A DNA stretch of 64,000 bases, from contig JAQNBH010000017.1 in NCBI GenBank assembly GCA_028752905.1, positions 32,563,908-32,627,907 on the forward strand, given 5' to 3'. This DNA comes from Cladorhizidae sp. MBARI D1340-BT2. Its lineage: Eukaryota > Porifera > Demospongiae > Poecilosclerida > Cladorhizidae. A program made the translations under genes and the position numbers. The notes below the pieces were generated by a model. It did no database searches and had not been told where the DNA came from. It worked only from the letters and a program-made list of their open reading frames with translations. This document shows positions 37,111-50,600 of the stretch, piece after piece (within the stretch, counting starts at the first letter, position 1; the number at the start of each line of letters is the position of its first letter).

Positions 37111-39970
37111 AAATTTCATCCATCAACTCACTAACAGTTTCTTCCTCCTCTATAATCTCTCAATGAACTCTTAGTTGACATAATGAAATTACAATGAGTT
37201 TGTCAATAATCAACTATGATTTTTAACCCCTTGATGTTTCGATTAGACGCTCTAGACTTCCTTGAGCATCTAGTCGAAATATTGAGAGAGTAATGATTAT
37301 TGACCAGGTCATTGTCATAATGTTATATAATTTTGCATTTGTTACAAGTTGCATCAAAAATATGTTAAAGAAACGTTTTAGTTTCTTCAATCATCTTTTG
37401 TCTTAGCTGAGGAATCAATCCTGGAGAGGAAAAAATATTGATGAAGAGACAAAAATGTTATTACAATAATCTAGTAAGTGTGACAAACATGACAAAACTT
37501 GAATTCAAAGTCCAATGCTTGAAAATGTGCATACTCTACAGTGGGTGGTAATATAGGGCTCAAATGCACTCCCTGATATTACAAAAGGCAAAAAAAAAGA
37601 CTCAGCAATCATATCTGTTTGTCTGCTCTGGTATATCCTAAATTAACCACTTCAAAACAGTATAATGTGACCATTATTTACATTGCTATTCATTCTACAA
37701 TTTTGGCAGATGAATGGTGATATAATTAGCTTAGAGTATATGTAGCATCTTCAATGGAGAAAAACTAAAACTTGGCTGGACTCTCTGTAGGAAATTTAAC
37801 AGTTTGTAAGTGTTTGGATCTATAAGAAGTTTGTCATTGTATCTTGATTTTTATTGACATATAAGGTAACTGTTTTATAAAACATAATGTGTGCTTTTAT
37901 ATACCTAAGACTCGATCTTGTCAATGTTTGAGGGATGGAATATTGCCTATTCTACTTAACTAAAGTTTCTCAAGCAATGATGATTTACAAAGAATCATAA
38001 TATCTTAGTTCCTTTACAACAGAGTCCATCAAATCTAATGAGCAGTAGGATAGCTGGTTAATTGGAATGTTTCCTGAACTGAATGAAAAACAGTCAACCA
38101 GAATTGGTAAACATTAAAATCAGTGATAAATTTAGTCAAATATAAATCCTTTATCCAACATGTGGTGAAATAGCCATAAGCAAGTGATGCAGAGCCTAGT
38201 ATAAGGAAGCAGGTGATGCAATATGCCAATGTGTGGTCCTTATTTGTTTCCTTCGTGATAAGTACAAGTGTGCATCTATAACCTGGTACTAACCTGAAAT
38301 TCTATGATATGGACTTGCATATAACACCAATTAAGTGCACAATAATGTTAAAATGTGAACGGTTCTCGTTCAAAGTATGCAAACCAAATTGGCTGCACTT
38401 ACTAATTTGACGACTGCATTAGCAGAATGAATGAATTAGTCCATTTTGATGTGATACTTATCAGTACAACTTTATGACGAATTATCCAAATTAGATTTAG
38501 TGATTTTCTAAGTTTTTGATCAAATTTATACTATCAAAATACCTTGTTTGATAACCATTCCCAGCCGTCTGCATGTCACCCTATGCTTCTCTAAAGGTAT
38601 CAACGATAGTAGGATACAGAATAACGCTCCACAAAATAAGAAACCGAAAACTCCATGATACATAATTTTCCCTTGTTAACATCATTATCAGTTAATTCAG
38701 AAAACATACCAAATAATAAAAATAAATATCACGCAGATGATAACACAGCCAACCAATTAATATCTTGGAGATCTACCACAGGATCGTGAACTGCTTCTAT
38801 GATTTGTGTCAATGTAAATATGAAATGGAGTAGTAAATGAGGGGAAAGGTTGTGAAAAAATATTGTTAATAATACTTGGAAGCAGCTTCCCTTGCTGAGA
38901 GGAAAAACACTATTCTATGAGTGAGCTTATCTTTCTCTTTAAGTGCTCAAGGGTAGATCATGGCAGAAACTGACAAGGACTTAGTCTTAACAGTGTTTTA
39001 TGAGTAAATTGAAAATTCCACTGAATTTGCTCAAGATCATAATAGGAACACACTGTCACAAATCATATACTTCAAACTAAGCCTAGTAACAGGCCTTGGC
39101 AGATAATGCTTGAATTTCTATCTCATTTCCTATCCTTTTACTATCCTATTTTTCGTCTTTTTTCCCCTTCAATGAACCAGGTTTTCTCAAATAATTCACA
39201 AACATATTTATATTTGGGGTATTGATCCTGAAATAGCGCACATAAAAGTCTGTTTTTCAATCATCCTTGAAGAGTAGGTACATATTACAGTAACATTGTG
39301 ATTTCCTGCAGTTGTACTGTTCTGTAACAGAAAATCTGTAAGTACTAAGCTTTGTTTTAGGAAATCAATCAAACTTGGAAATGTATGTAAGCACAATTTT
39401 TCATCAGTAACTATTTTTCAGCATAATTGTGATTCTCAGAAGTGTAACCAAATTTATGCAGCTTAATCCACCAAGGCTTAACTCTGCAACTGACTATGAA
39501 TCCTCTACAGTGCAACCATATTATTATAGAGTGGTATAAGTATCTTATTTCAGCTGTGACTCTAGCTTTTTCAGATTATCCCCAAAAAACTTTAATCCTA
39601 TGTACCAGGGGTAATTCCTCCTCTTCAAAGTGGTCTGGAGGACATCTATATTTAGTGTCTTCAAAGGTGGCATGCTTTAAAAGGATAGGCTGCACACCTT
39701 TTCTAAATCTTAACTCATCCAAAATTAATTCCACATAAAGTAGTCTGGTAATCCCAGACATCTTAAAAAGTGGTAGAGAGATTGCCAGGCCTACCAAAAT
39801 TGTGGCACCCTGGTATTTGAATTGTGGAACCCTGATATTTGAATTGCGTTGTGTTCTATTTTTAATCCTCTTGTGTGTGATTGAGATAAGTCATTTCTGA
39901 CTAAATTGAGTTACTTGTTGAACTCCCAGTAGTTGCTACAATGATGGCTTTGTTGTGGGTGTTAATATTG
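37111..39970. other. 3' flank of copy C and 5' flank of copy D
   Basis: No gene. 37300-38960 parallels 10080-13400. From about 39000 the sequence parallels the inverse of 1300-1900. Around 37240-37290 a short palindrome (GATTAGACGCTCTAGACTTC, with its complement about 30 bp later) could form a hairpin. Confidence 0.55.
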
Positions 39971-39974
39971 GTGT

Positions 39975-40929
39975 TGCAGAAGCAGTGGGGTTCAATTAAT
40001 TCAAAGTTGGACTGTCATTTGGGTATATTTAATTCAACTGGTTTAGTTAGCTTGTCACAGTCGTTTTATTTATTTAAACTGGTTTTTGAGGTCCATTAAT
40101 TCAAAGTTGAATTAAACTTGAATTAAGGAGGCATAGACCATATTTGTGGTCACCAATTTAATGCTTCATCCATTTTGAATGGTTTTGATCTCAAAGGTAG
40201 CTCATTCTCTGAGCTTTCCAATGATATTTATAGCCTATAGGCAAAGCAGTGTTGCCATGGCTGACAGCCGGCAATAGTACAGAGGTGTTGTTTGTTTGTT
40301 TTTACAATTTTTCAGCCTTCATCAAGACTTGCCATTTATGTTACTGTCAGTCAGTTTCTAATAACCCCCCCCCCTTTTTCATTCAGCAGGAAAAGCGATC
40401 GCACAGAATGGACTGTATCTCATGGAAAATTGGCTGGATTGGTCAACACACGATCGTCACTCTGGTCATCGAAATATTGAACAGGATTGGATAATTAGAA
40501 AGTTATACTGATTTTTCTAAGTGACAAGTGAACGTGGAATGGACTTTAATAGTATTAATAATGCTAACAAGTAAATAGCAGTAACAATGTGTGTGTGTGT
40601 TAGTGTGTGTCAACCCAGTGCCCCAAACATAAGGTGGTCCGGTGAAACTGAAAAGGTCCTCAAATAGAGTTTTCAAAGCCCTCAAATAGAGTTTTCAAAG
40701 CCCACTTCCAAGGAAGTGGGAAAAACGAAAATGAAAATGAAACGAACGGACTTGCCTTAAAAAAATTCAAATCTTATGGTCTCTTTATTTAATTCAAAAT
40801 TAGTTCATTTTAGTTGACTTGTCATGTCAATTTTAGTTCAATTGTTTAGTTAAACTGTCATTTTGAATTTATTTGAATTAATTAGTTAACTTGTCACATC
40901 AAATTTAATTGAACCCTACTGTGCAGAAG
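39975..40929. mobile_element. non-autonomous hAT-like element with perfect 8-bp TSD
   Basis: The ends CAGTGGGGTTCAATTAA (39983) and, complemented at the right, CAGTAGGGTTCAATTAAA (to 40921) are inverted copies. TGCAGAAG at 39975-39982 is repeated exactly at 40922-40929. The element is 939 bp with no transposase. It contains AATTCAAA-type subterminal motifs repeated in both orientations. It landed exactly on the acceptor of an exon-5 relic, so the target duplication duplicated the TGCAG acceptor. Confidence 0.85.
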
Positions 40930-41095
40930 GCATGACTATAACTACTGTGGTGCACAACTCCACCAATATGACTAGTGAGCTCAAGTTTGACAAGGTGCTG
41001 GGGAGTGCCACGTGACATTGCACCTGTATGGCTATCAATGTGCATGGCCATATCTCCCAGACCCCCACTTATCTCTAATCAGCAGGTCAGTTAGG
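40927..41095 (+). pseudogene. exon-5-like relic of copy D region
   Basis: Starts at the duplicated acceptor with AAGGCATGACTATAACTACT and ends AGCAG|GTCAGT as in gene A exon 5. The Ig Y-x-C motif region is altered (a TGA precedes the cysteine codon) and a TAA lies near the end. It is upstream of the other D exons, so it probably derives from a further copy. Confidence 0.65.
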
Positions 41096-41397
41096 CTATG
41101 GAGGCAGAAAGGGGATGTTTTTAGTAATCATTATGGTTTGGCAGGAAATGGCTTTTAGTAATTAATATATACGCAGGGCCGGAGGAATTGCTAAGGTTGC
41201 AAAGGTTTTGGCCTTTGCATCACTTGGCCTTAGATTTGTCTGACAATTATTATCAGACCAATTATCAGCACATTACATGACAATCAATGTAAACCACATC
41301 TCCATGACATCAGATGCAGCTGCATGCTCTATCATAGTTTGGCTGCTAGTCAGTGTTAGTTTTACTTTGCTATGGCAGCTACTCATTTTGGAGATAC

Positions 41398-41463
41398 AAT
41401 GTGTGTGTGCATGTGTGTGTGTGTTTTGTGTGTGTTTGTGTGTGCATGTGTGTGTGTGTATGT
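41398..41463. repeat. GT microsatellite
   Basis: Post-exon-5 GT tract of this relic; imperfect (GT)n. Confidence 0.8.
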
Positions 41464-41499
41464 AGCCACCACTTGTTGGGTGCTTTGGTGAGTGAGTAA

Positions 41500-42830
41500 T
41501 CTTGTACACGGCTGGTTGTGGAGGCTCATGGCATCTATTATTCTGGTGCCTTTTATGTCACAAAAGTGAACATTTTTGAGGATGGCTTTTGCTAGCCCTA
41601 TTCCTGAACATCCATTGACACAATGAAACCCAAGAGGCTACTAGGAATATTACAGTGGCTAGTTTGGCCACTAGGGCTATTTTTAGGCCTTGTGAGCCAA
41701 AACTTCTGCCGGTTTTCTTTCACCTTATTGAATTACCCATACCCTCCTCCCACAGGAGCATGGCATATGCATGGGGCTTTGCTTATGGGCTCAATATCCT
41801 GCCTATACTTTCCCTCTAATTGAGATAATCTAACCTACCATTGTAAAGTCTGGTCTTTATGGCCATTTTGCCAATATGGTATGGCCAGGGTGCATGGTCT
41901 ACACTGCCCATGACTTTCCCCTGGTCAAGTGACACCTTGTTGCTTATATCTGCCCTAGTTTAGTCGTTGTGGATGTTTTAAAGCTTTGATGGCATGGCAT
42001 GGCCAAGGGACTTGGCTTATGGGCCTGAACCCTGCCCAAGTTGTAACACTGGCCGATTAACCCCTAGGCTATCCCCTCAAGTTCCACCTTCCCTGGATCC
42101 TCCCTGTGCGGGCACCAACTCAGGACAAATAAACAAACATGGGCAGGCAGAATGGATGGTCAATTTTGGAGTTAGAGGCTTTACCACTCATGTAAACCTC
42201 CCACCCCCCACCCACCCCACACTAACACACCACCACCACCATAGCACCACCACCTCTGCCACCACCACCTATGAAGACAGGAATAAAACATTGATTCCGT
42301 AATTATGCCTATCTCTGGCAACAGCTTTTAGTTGCTATGCTGAGAGGAAGGATAATTCCAATTAAGAAAGTCCAATAATAGTAAGTTAGCGGAGGGAATA
42401 ATAGTAATATAATAATAATTAATAAATTTAAAAAATAACAAACAAATAAAACAGATTGCTGTAATTATAACTGCGCCTACTTCAGGTACAAAGGTTTGTT
42501 TCTAAACTGGAAATGATCATCACAGTCGATATTGAGCTTGTACTCCTTGAAAACTGTGAGGAATATACTAGTATTAGATACTTCTCCATACCACAACCCA
42601 ATGTGATGATGTCAATAATGTACAGATCAGTGTATAGTGTTAGACCTGCATCTATGCTCGGTGTAGGACAATACTTGGCAATGTGTTTTAAATTCCAAAT
42701 TAATGTTTTCATTTATTGCACCTTTGCTGCTACACAATGCCTCGCATTCATTTCTAGTAATGTATTGTTACCCTGATCCGGGAGGGGAATAGGAAGGGGT
42801 CTTCTGATTAAGATAATTTCCTACTCCATC
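41500..42830. other. intron-derived sequence between D fragments
   Basis: 41500-42330 parallels intron 5 of gene A (6700-7330). 42370-42490 parallels the AAT-rich part of intron 1. The exon 2 expected between that and exon 3 is missing. CCACC-rich microsatellite at about 42197-42260. No gene. Confidence 0.5.
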
Positions 42831-42969
42831 CAACACATGCACACACAAAAACCACAAACCGCACACACCCACACACACAAACATGCACACAGGTATGTAT
42901 AATCCACTGGTATACGAGATATTGTAGGAGGCTATTATTTTTGGTCTTAGTAATTACTCTGTCCCACAG

Positions 42970-43306
42970 GTTTTGGTGCTCTATCTCTAACCTCTAATGC
43001 CATCTCTGCTAACATTCAACTTCAAATAACAGTGCATGTAAACAACACCAATATCACCATTGGAATTGGAGAGTCCCACACGTTCTTCTGCAATGCATAT
43101 AACATAGTGCAGCTATAATGGCGGCACTTTTCGATCCCAAATGTGGATACAGTTATGGGCAACACTTCTGATGGTAAGATAGAAATCACACGCAGTCATG
43201 ATCTTCAGCTGAAGAATGTCCAATTGAAAGATAGTGGCATTTATCGATGTTTATTAAAGAACAGCATTATGGTAGCCAAAATCCGTCGTATCGTGAAGGT
43301 TGTGGC
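42970..43306 (+). pseudogene. Ig-receptor exon 3, copy D
   Basis: The acceptor CCCACAG is intact. Ig2 sequence follows with the first cysteine (FFCNAY), then a TAA at 43116-43118 just before the conserved tryptophan. The loop is of the copy A/C type (IPNVDTVMGNTSDGK). DSGIYRC is preserved after the stop. The donor GT has become CT. Dead exon. Confidence 0.78.
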
Positions 43307-44262
43307 TAAGTGATCATTACACACTGGATTTAATTTTGTGATTTGTTTGATGATCTATCTCATGATGGATATTATATCTTAAGTGGTTTAGCAAGTGAGC
43401 CAGAGACACTGTTATGTGTGATGAGGTTATAATTATTGGCGGTGTCATTTTTATGATGGCATCTTAGAAACAGGCTCTCACATATTTTGTTTGGAACACA
43501 TTTAAGAGCTTATTCAGTTCCATTCTGTAGGTAATTTGGTCTTGTTTGACCTAATAATAACAACTCAAATTTTTTACAACTGTTCTCTTTAAATTATTTA
43601 AGTAGTTGAAGTGAGTTAAGATGAAATATATGTTGGCTTTATATAAGTTGGCTATTTGGAGGAAACATTCACTGATACTGAGACTCTTGCCAGTGGATGT
43701 GTGTTTCCAATGTCACCAAGCCCGAATTGATACAGTGTAACCATATGCAGTAGCTAATGAGATGAGGATCCTGTTTCAGCTATGGCTCCAGATTTTTTCA
43801 GTCATATATACCAGGGGAGACTCCATCTCTGAGTGATTTGGAGAACATCTATGTTTTAGTGTATTCAAAGGTAGCGTATTTTAATATTATAGGCCACACC
43901 TTATCACCAACTTTTTTAAATGCTTAACAACATACAAAATGAATTCTACTAAAATAGTCTGTCAATGCCAAACCAGTCTAAAAAGTGGTCTGGTGTGTGC
44001 TAGACCTGCCAAATCACCGTGGAGTGGAGCCTCTCAGTTCTTGATAGGAAAGCCATAAAGGGTTGTAGAGAAATTACCCTAAAGGATTTTGGAAGGATTC
44101 TTGTACTAGTAAGTTTTTAAAAGGATATCATATCTAGTTTCCAGTAATCACATTTCATTCTGGGAATTTATGGATTTTTAATATAGATGTGGCTGCTGAA
44201 GCTGTAGCTTTTAGTTTTATAAAGGAAATGGTCACATAGCCAGAGATGCTAGTTGTCTGCAT

Positions 44263-44406
44263 CTTTTCCTGTGGCTTCTGTGGAATATAGTAATCTTGAA
44301 CTGAATAATAGTCAGAATGCATCCTTGGTGTGCATGGCGTGTCTGGTACCACTTTAACTGATATTAAATGGTGGGTCAGACTAGGTGCTGTTCAATAGAA
44401 CACCAG
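44263..44406 (+). pseudogene. Ig-receptor exon 4, copy D
   Basis: Aligns with 5689-5829 (TTTTCCTGT, then CCTTGGTGTGCAT around the Ig cysteine). The AG acceptor is changed to AT, small indels break the frame, and the donor is shifted to AGTAAG. Confidence 0.65.
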
Positions 44407-44671
44407 TAAGAGCCCATTCTTATTTCACAAAACAGCACCTACCTTCATGCAAATAATAATCTGGGTGACCAATCTGTGTGGTTGCTGTCTACCCATACTA
44501 GTATATTGTGTGTAGTGTGTGTGTATGTGGTCTGTGTATGTTTCCTGTTGCTCAGGTTTCAGAACCCTCTTTGTATGTGATTGAGTTATATTGTGACTAA
44601 CTTGAGTTACTTGTTGCACTCCCAGTTGTTATGCGATGACTTTGTTGTGGGTGTTAATATTGGTGTTGCAG

Positions 44672-44804
44672 AATGTGTGACTATAAAAGGTTCACAACTC
44701 CAACATTATGAAAAGTTTGCTCAACTTTTCCATTATTCAGGGGAGTACAGTGGGACCTTACAACTCGACAGTCTCCCAGTCTTATACTTACCTCCGATTA
44801 GCAT
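44672..44804 (+). pseudogene. Ig-receptor exon 5, copy D
   Basis: Starts after GTTGCAG and ends GATTAGCAT|GTGAGT. The YTC motif region is deleted. Followed by the usual GT tract (44945-45000). Confidence 0.6.
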
Positions 44805-45117
44805 GTGAGTTAGGATAAGGTCAGCTAGTGAGGCAAGGAGGGGTGTTTTTAGTAATTGTATGTTAAGGCAGGAAGTGGTTTTTAGCAATTAATATTGTGG
44901 GAAGCCATTTTGGAAAATTAATGGGCTAGTATAGGGGTGTGAGCTTGTGTGTGTGTGTGTGTGTGGGGGGGTGGGTGTGGGTGTACATGTGTGTGTGGGT
45001 GGGGATTGTTTAATTGTTGTTTTTTGTTTGTGTATTAATATTACACTGCTTCCACGGTGGATTGATGTGTGACTAAGCTTGGACAGAGCAAGTTGTGGAG
45101 GCTACCATGACATTTAC

Positions 45118-46072
45118 TTAAGGGGGCAATTTCCCTGTTTAACAAAAAAAATGTTTGTCTTCTTTGTATTTGCCATAGCTTTTTTCTTCTTTCCACTATG
45201 CAGATAATTTTGTTATGAAAGTGTTGCTTATTCTGTCTTCTTTCCAATGGTATCTGAAATGTCTATATAGACACATTTTATTAGAAGATACAAGTGACAG
45301 ACCAAGATCCCTACCCCTCCGGACCTAACTCAACACCACTAGAAGATCTTGCGCTCAAATTTGTTTTTTGGCTTCCTCAACACTTGGCTGTAATTTGAGC
45401 GAAACCAATTTGGCTTGTGCTAGACTGTTGGTCAGTTGCAATTGACCGAATGGGTTCAACTCATTAACACCAAAAGGTCATCTGTTCTAATGACCATAAC
45501 TTGGCAATGCTTTTCTTTTTAAAGGTCTGATTCGCTCAAATTACAGAACACACAAAGAGCTTTCAAATGACAACAACAAATATTTTTTTGGTTTAACTGT
45601 GACAAAGTTATGTTCGCCAAACACTTTTTTAAAGGGATTTTTCATGATTTGTAGAATCTGCTTACGGAAAGGGCACGAAGACATCCAACACTTTCACCAA
45701 AAACTGAACGCAAGGCGACTGGAAATGCTGCGTGCGAACCAGAGTTATATATTCAGGGCCTCTGCGCGAATGACAGGAAATGACTCAGCAAGAAATTTGG
45801 GTACCTTTCAGTGGCAGATGAGCTTCCAGGTATAAAGCAGTAGCCATTTTATGGTGCCAAAAAACTTACCTTTCCCGTAAGCCTTCTCTGTGCGCGTCTT
45901 CCAATTCTGAATCAACATAAGTGAAATTGCATGGACAAAAAGCACCATAACTTTGGAATGGATACTCCAATGCCTCTAAAACTTTTGAAATGGCTAGTAG
46001 ATGCTTACAACAACATTTATAAACGATAAAAAAATGAAAATAAAAAATGAAATGGGGAAACCACCCCCTTAA
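45118..46072. mobile_element. 947-bp non-autonomous TTAA-target transposon
   Basis: The ends GGGGGCAATTTCCC (45122) and, complemented at the right, GGGGGTGGTTTCCCC (to 46068) are inverted, and both are flanked by TTAA. Gene A has the unoccupied site: CATTTACTTAATGAGGAAGG near 6621. TTAA duplication is the signature of piggyBac and of Kolobok-type elements; GGGGG-rich ends do not decide between them for me. No transposase is visible; a 78-codon frame at 45599-45835 is not convincing. Confidence 0.8.
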
Positions 46073-46256
46073 TGAATGTTGTTTATCATTCACCAGGCAG
46101 GCATAAGCCTTTTATTTCAATCACATAAGTGGTCCTGTGGACCATCTTTTGTTAGTGCCTGTGGCAAGATTTAGCTGCCCCTGAGCACCCATTGAGGACA
46201 ACTAAACACAGAAAGGCAGATGCTCTATATAGCCTTCATCATTTCCAAGAATTGGA

Positions 46257-46540
46257 AACTACATTCCAGATTATTTCGACATCGTAATGGGCATTGCTTG
46301 ACTGTTCTCTTTGTTTATCATTCTCTTTGTTTATCATCAGCATTATGAGCACCATGTGTGTCAATGTTAATATGTCTATGAAGAAATACAGACCTCTATC
46401 AGGAATGTCAATTCATGAAAATGTAATAGGGCAAAAGTAATATTGAAATATTTGAATACTTTTTTACAATGTGCAACTACCTTCTCAGTCTGTCCATGAG
46501 AATAAGGTGCTAACATATATGGTACCTTATAATTGTGTTC
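46257..46540 (+). pseudogene. membrane and tail exons, copy D, fused to intron sequence
   Basis: From about 46257 the sequence matches the middle of exon 6 (ATTCCAGATTATTTCGACATCG, then ATGGGCATTGCTTGACTG, with a stop in the helix). The juxtamembrane part follows to about 46425, then a remnant of the tail exon (CTCAGTCTGTCCATGAGAA). The bulk of intron 5 and the exon-6 acceptor are deleted. Confidence 0.6.
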
Positions 46541-46544
46541 ATAG

Positions 46545-47474
46545 GGTAGCTAAGGAATGCCAGTAATTTAAATCATAAAATTTCTGCCTATATTGTGGGT
46601 TGATTAGATGCATAAATTCACTGTAATTTGATCTGTAGATTAAACTAGTGGGAAGAGTTAATATTCAGAATTAAAATAAGCCCATAGAATATATTTGTTC
46701 TGATGATGGCTCCAACAGTATAATCGAGAGGCAACTTAGCATTCAGTGAGCAGTTTTCAAGAAAAAATTTGTGAATTGTTATAATGACTGTTTTGCAGCG
46801 AGATGGGCATCTACATTATGTCATTGTTTGTTTGGAAAAAAATAAAGCTGAATGTGAATCACAATAATGTAAAATAAAACAAAGCACTTTTAGGGAGTCA
46901 ACTTATATTCCACGCTCTGAAATATGGGGTTATTTCCTATATAGTTCATGAGTATAGTTCATGGACATAATAGGAAAAGGTTATAGAGCAGTATTGCTCT
47001 TACAATAATTATTAGTACATACGTGAACAGGATAAATATGAGTGACTGCATGTAATTTCATTATGTGTGAATTTATAAAGTCTACAGTACAGATTTATTG
47101 CTGAAGACAACAAAAAGATGGTGATGACAGTCATTGGTTTGAATAACTAGCATCATCAGTTCGAACAATCATAATAATAAATACTACTACTACTACTACT
47201 AATAATAATAATAATAGTAGTAATAATAATAATAATTGGTCATGCCGAGCATGTGCATTTGAGCATTACAACTTCTTTGTCGAAACAAGTTATCAATGCC
47301 TTATGTATGTATCACTGAACCATTGTTTATCCAGAAAACAGGTAAATTAATATCACACAGCACAGGATCCTTATATTCATAAATGCTTTCTTATTCCGAA
47401 TGATTCCATTATGCTAGAAGTCCACATTATTCAGCACTACAAAAAAATCCTAATATTATGTCAGCATAATGTGC
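46545..47474. other. non-coding, with AAT/ACT trinucleotide tract
   Basis: No gene. A mixed TAC/TAA trinucleotide tract lies at about 47171-47236. Confidence 0.6.
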
Positions 47475-47479
47475 ATAAG

Positions 47480-47616
47480 TGTAATAAACAGTAACCTCTT
47501 TCCTATTTCTTTAGCCTTGGGAACCTCTTTGACTGTTTAGTTAACTAACAATGCCACTGTTGCTTCTTCACAATGTTATGATATTCAAAAAAACACATAA
47601 TTATACTGACATGATG
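47480..47616 (-). repeat. inverted LTR fragment of the Pao element
   Basis: Reverse complement of about 50968-51099, for example CAAAGAGGTTCCCAAGG against CCTTGGGAACCTCTTTG. The first part of the LTR is absent. It abuts pol-coding sequence directly. Confidence 0.75.
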
Positions 47617-47619
47617 CTC

Positions 47620-50600
47620 TTCCGGACAATTACCACCTCAGTAAGAAGCGACTTTTCAGTCTGCTCCATAGGCTGAAACAGAATCCGTCGAATTCTCAAA
47701 GAATATGACACCATAATCAGGGATCAGCTGAGTCGAGGTATTGTAGAAGTAGTAGATGATGGTGAATGCCAACCTGCCAGTGTGTCCCACTATATACCGC
47801 ACCATGCTGTTATCAGGCAAGACAAAGAAATGAGCAAGCTACGCATCGTGTATGATGCCTCAGCCAGAGCTGAGGTCCATCGTTGAGTGATTGTTTGTGC
47901 ACTGGTCCGAAGTTTGGACATAATATCATGGACATAGTCCTGCGGTTTCGAGTTCACAACATAACATTGGCAGCAGATATTGAGAAAGCTTTTCTCATGA
48001 TTTCAGTATCTGAAACTGATAGAGATGTGTTGAGATTTCTATGGGTTGATGATGTCACCGAGGAGGAGCCCAGAGTTATCACTCTCCGCTTCACACGTGT
48101 GGTATTCGGTGTATCTTCAAGCCCATTCCTCCTAAATGCCACAGTACAACATCACATCCAGAAGTATTCTTCCAGCTACCCAGAGGTAGTGGAAAATATC
48201 TCTCGCTCAATATATGTATATCTGGAGCTGACACTGATGATCATGCCTACAGGCTGTATTCTGACTCCAAGATGATGTTCAAGGAAGGAGGCTACAACCT
48301 GAGGAAATTTGTGACCAACATCAGTGATCTTCAGAAGAAGATAGTTGAGAATGAACGCTTGATGCAGCTGCCTCCAACTGACCGCACCCGTGAGGAGTCG
48401 TATGCTAAGCTCACACTTGGAACCACGCAGAAGGTACATACCGGAGAGACAAAGATTCTAGGCATTAGATGGAACCCATCAACGGACAGATTCGTATTTG
48501 ACTTCAGAGATGTGGTATCACAGGTGTTCAATCTGGAACCCACTAAGAGGCATGTTGTGGGAACTGCAAGCCGATTCTATGATCCTCTTGGATTTGTTTT
48601 ACTTGTTACTATACGCTTCAAGGTCCTGTGATGCTTCAAAATTAGCATATGCAGCTGTAGTGTATCTTGTGATGGATGTGAGAGACAGCCACATCACAAG
48701 ATTCATTGCTTGCAAAACAAGAGTGGCACCTCTCAAATAACAGACAATCTCATGATTGGAGTTGTTATCTGCAGTGCTTCTAAGTAAGCTGATGGCCAAT
48801 GTCTCACAAGCTCTGAACCCTGAACTCCCACTAGGCTATTTCACCGACTCAAAGGTGGCACTCTACTGGATCAAGGGACGGAGAAAGGAATGGCAGCCAT
48901 TTGTGCAGAACCGGGTCAACCAGATATGCAGTCTGACTGTGGTTGATCAGTGGCAATATTGTGCAAGTATTGAGAACCCAGCAGATATTCCTTCCCGAGG
49001 GATGGATCCTAGTCAGCTGTCATCCTGCTCACTCTGGCTACATGGCCCACCCTGGTTGTGTGATGGTAGTGGTTTCCCCAATTGTGATGAGCTGATGACC
49101 ATGCCTGAGGAGTGTGGACTGCAGAAGAAAGTCAAACACTCACACACTCTTCTAGCACCTGCTAGTGATGACAAGTGTGTCAAAATCAGGAATTTGATGA
49201 TGTGCGAGGACTTTAGCTCCAAGACTCGGCTGTTGCAAGTGACAGCACAGGTACTGAAATGTTCCAGGATTTGGATGCATAAGATCAGGAGCAGTGACTC
49301 TGAATTCACCCAGCGTATCACCTCCCAAGACCTGCAGGAAGTCGAAACCCACTGGATTAAGGAGATGCAAATCTCCCTAGTGAGGAATCCCAAGTTTGTG
49401 GCATGGCAGCAGCAATTTGGATTATTTATTGATAACACTGGAGTCTGGCATTGTGGTGGCCGACTAACCAATGCAAACCTCCCATTCATGACTCAGCATC
49501 CAATACTATTAGATTCTCAACATCCATTGACTGGATTGATTGTTCTTGATGCTTATGCCATTGTGAAGCACAACGTCAGTGAGACCTTGGCAGAACTCAG
49601 GTCGAGGTGTTGGATTGTACGTGGCTCGTGAAGATGATTTTGCGACGATGTGTCATTTGTAGAGACTTTGAAGGACGAGCACATTATCCACCACCCCTGC
49701 CCAGTTTCCGGGTGAGAGAAGCTCCAGTATTCACCTATACTGGAGTGGCTATGCAGAACCTCTGTACATCAAAGAGGTTGGCAGATCAGAGAGTACCAAA
49801 GTATGGATTTGTCTTTTTATATGTTGTGTGGTACGAGCAATACACCTGGAAGTTGTCCCAGATATGACAACTCAATCCTTTATCAGATGCTTTAAGCTCG
49901 AAGAGGTGTCCCTATTCGAGATAATGGCAGAACCTTTTTAAGTCTGCAGCCAAACTCCTAGTGAAGATACTCAAACACCCTGAAGTGCAAGGATACTTCG
50001 CAGGAATCCATATTCAGTGGAGTTTGGCACCAAGGTGGGGTGGGATATTCGAACGCATGATTAAATCCGTGAAGCGATGTCTGCGGAAGACAATTGGAAG
50101 AGGAAAACTTACCATGGATGAACTCGTGACAGCCACCACTGAATTGGAAGTGATAGTTAACTCCCGACCCTTGTCTTATCTCTCAACCGAGGATATAGAA
50201 GAGCCACTCACTCCATCACATCTTATTACAGGCCGACATCTTATGAGCTTGCAAGATGGGCCCTACAATAGAGATATCGACGCTACCATTGAAGTGAATC
50301 AGAATACCCTCACAAAACGGATGGTCTATCTCAGCCGTTTTTTGGACCACTTCTGGGGAAGCTGGAAGAAGGACTATCTATTGGAGCTCAGAAATTCGCA
50401 TCGACATACACTCAACAAGCACCCTGCTGATCCAATTAACATTGGCGACATCGTAATCATACAAGAAGCCGACCAGCTGAGGGGATTTTGGAGATTGGCC
50501 AAGATAGAAGAGACCTCATCACAGGTTCTGATGGTCAAGTTAGAGGTGCTCGCATCCGGACTCGGACATTTGGAAATCAACCCACTTATCTGCAACGACC

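Noticed and set aside
45599..45835. 78-codon frame inside the TTAA element
   Set aside because: No resemblance to a piggyBac or Kolobok transposase and too short; the element is treated as non-autonomous.
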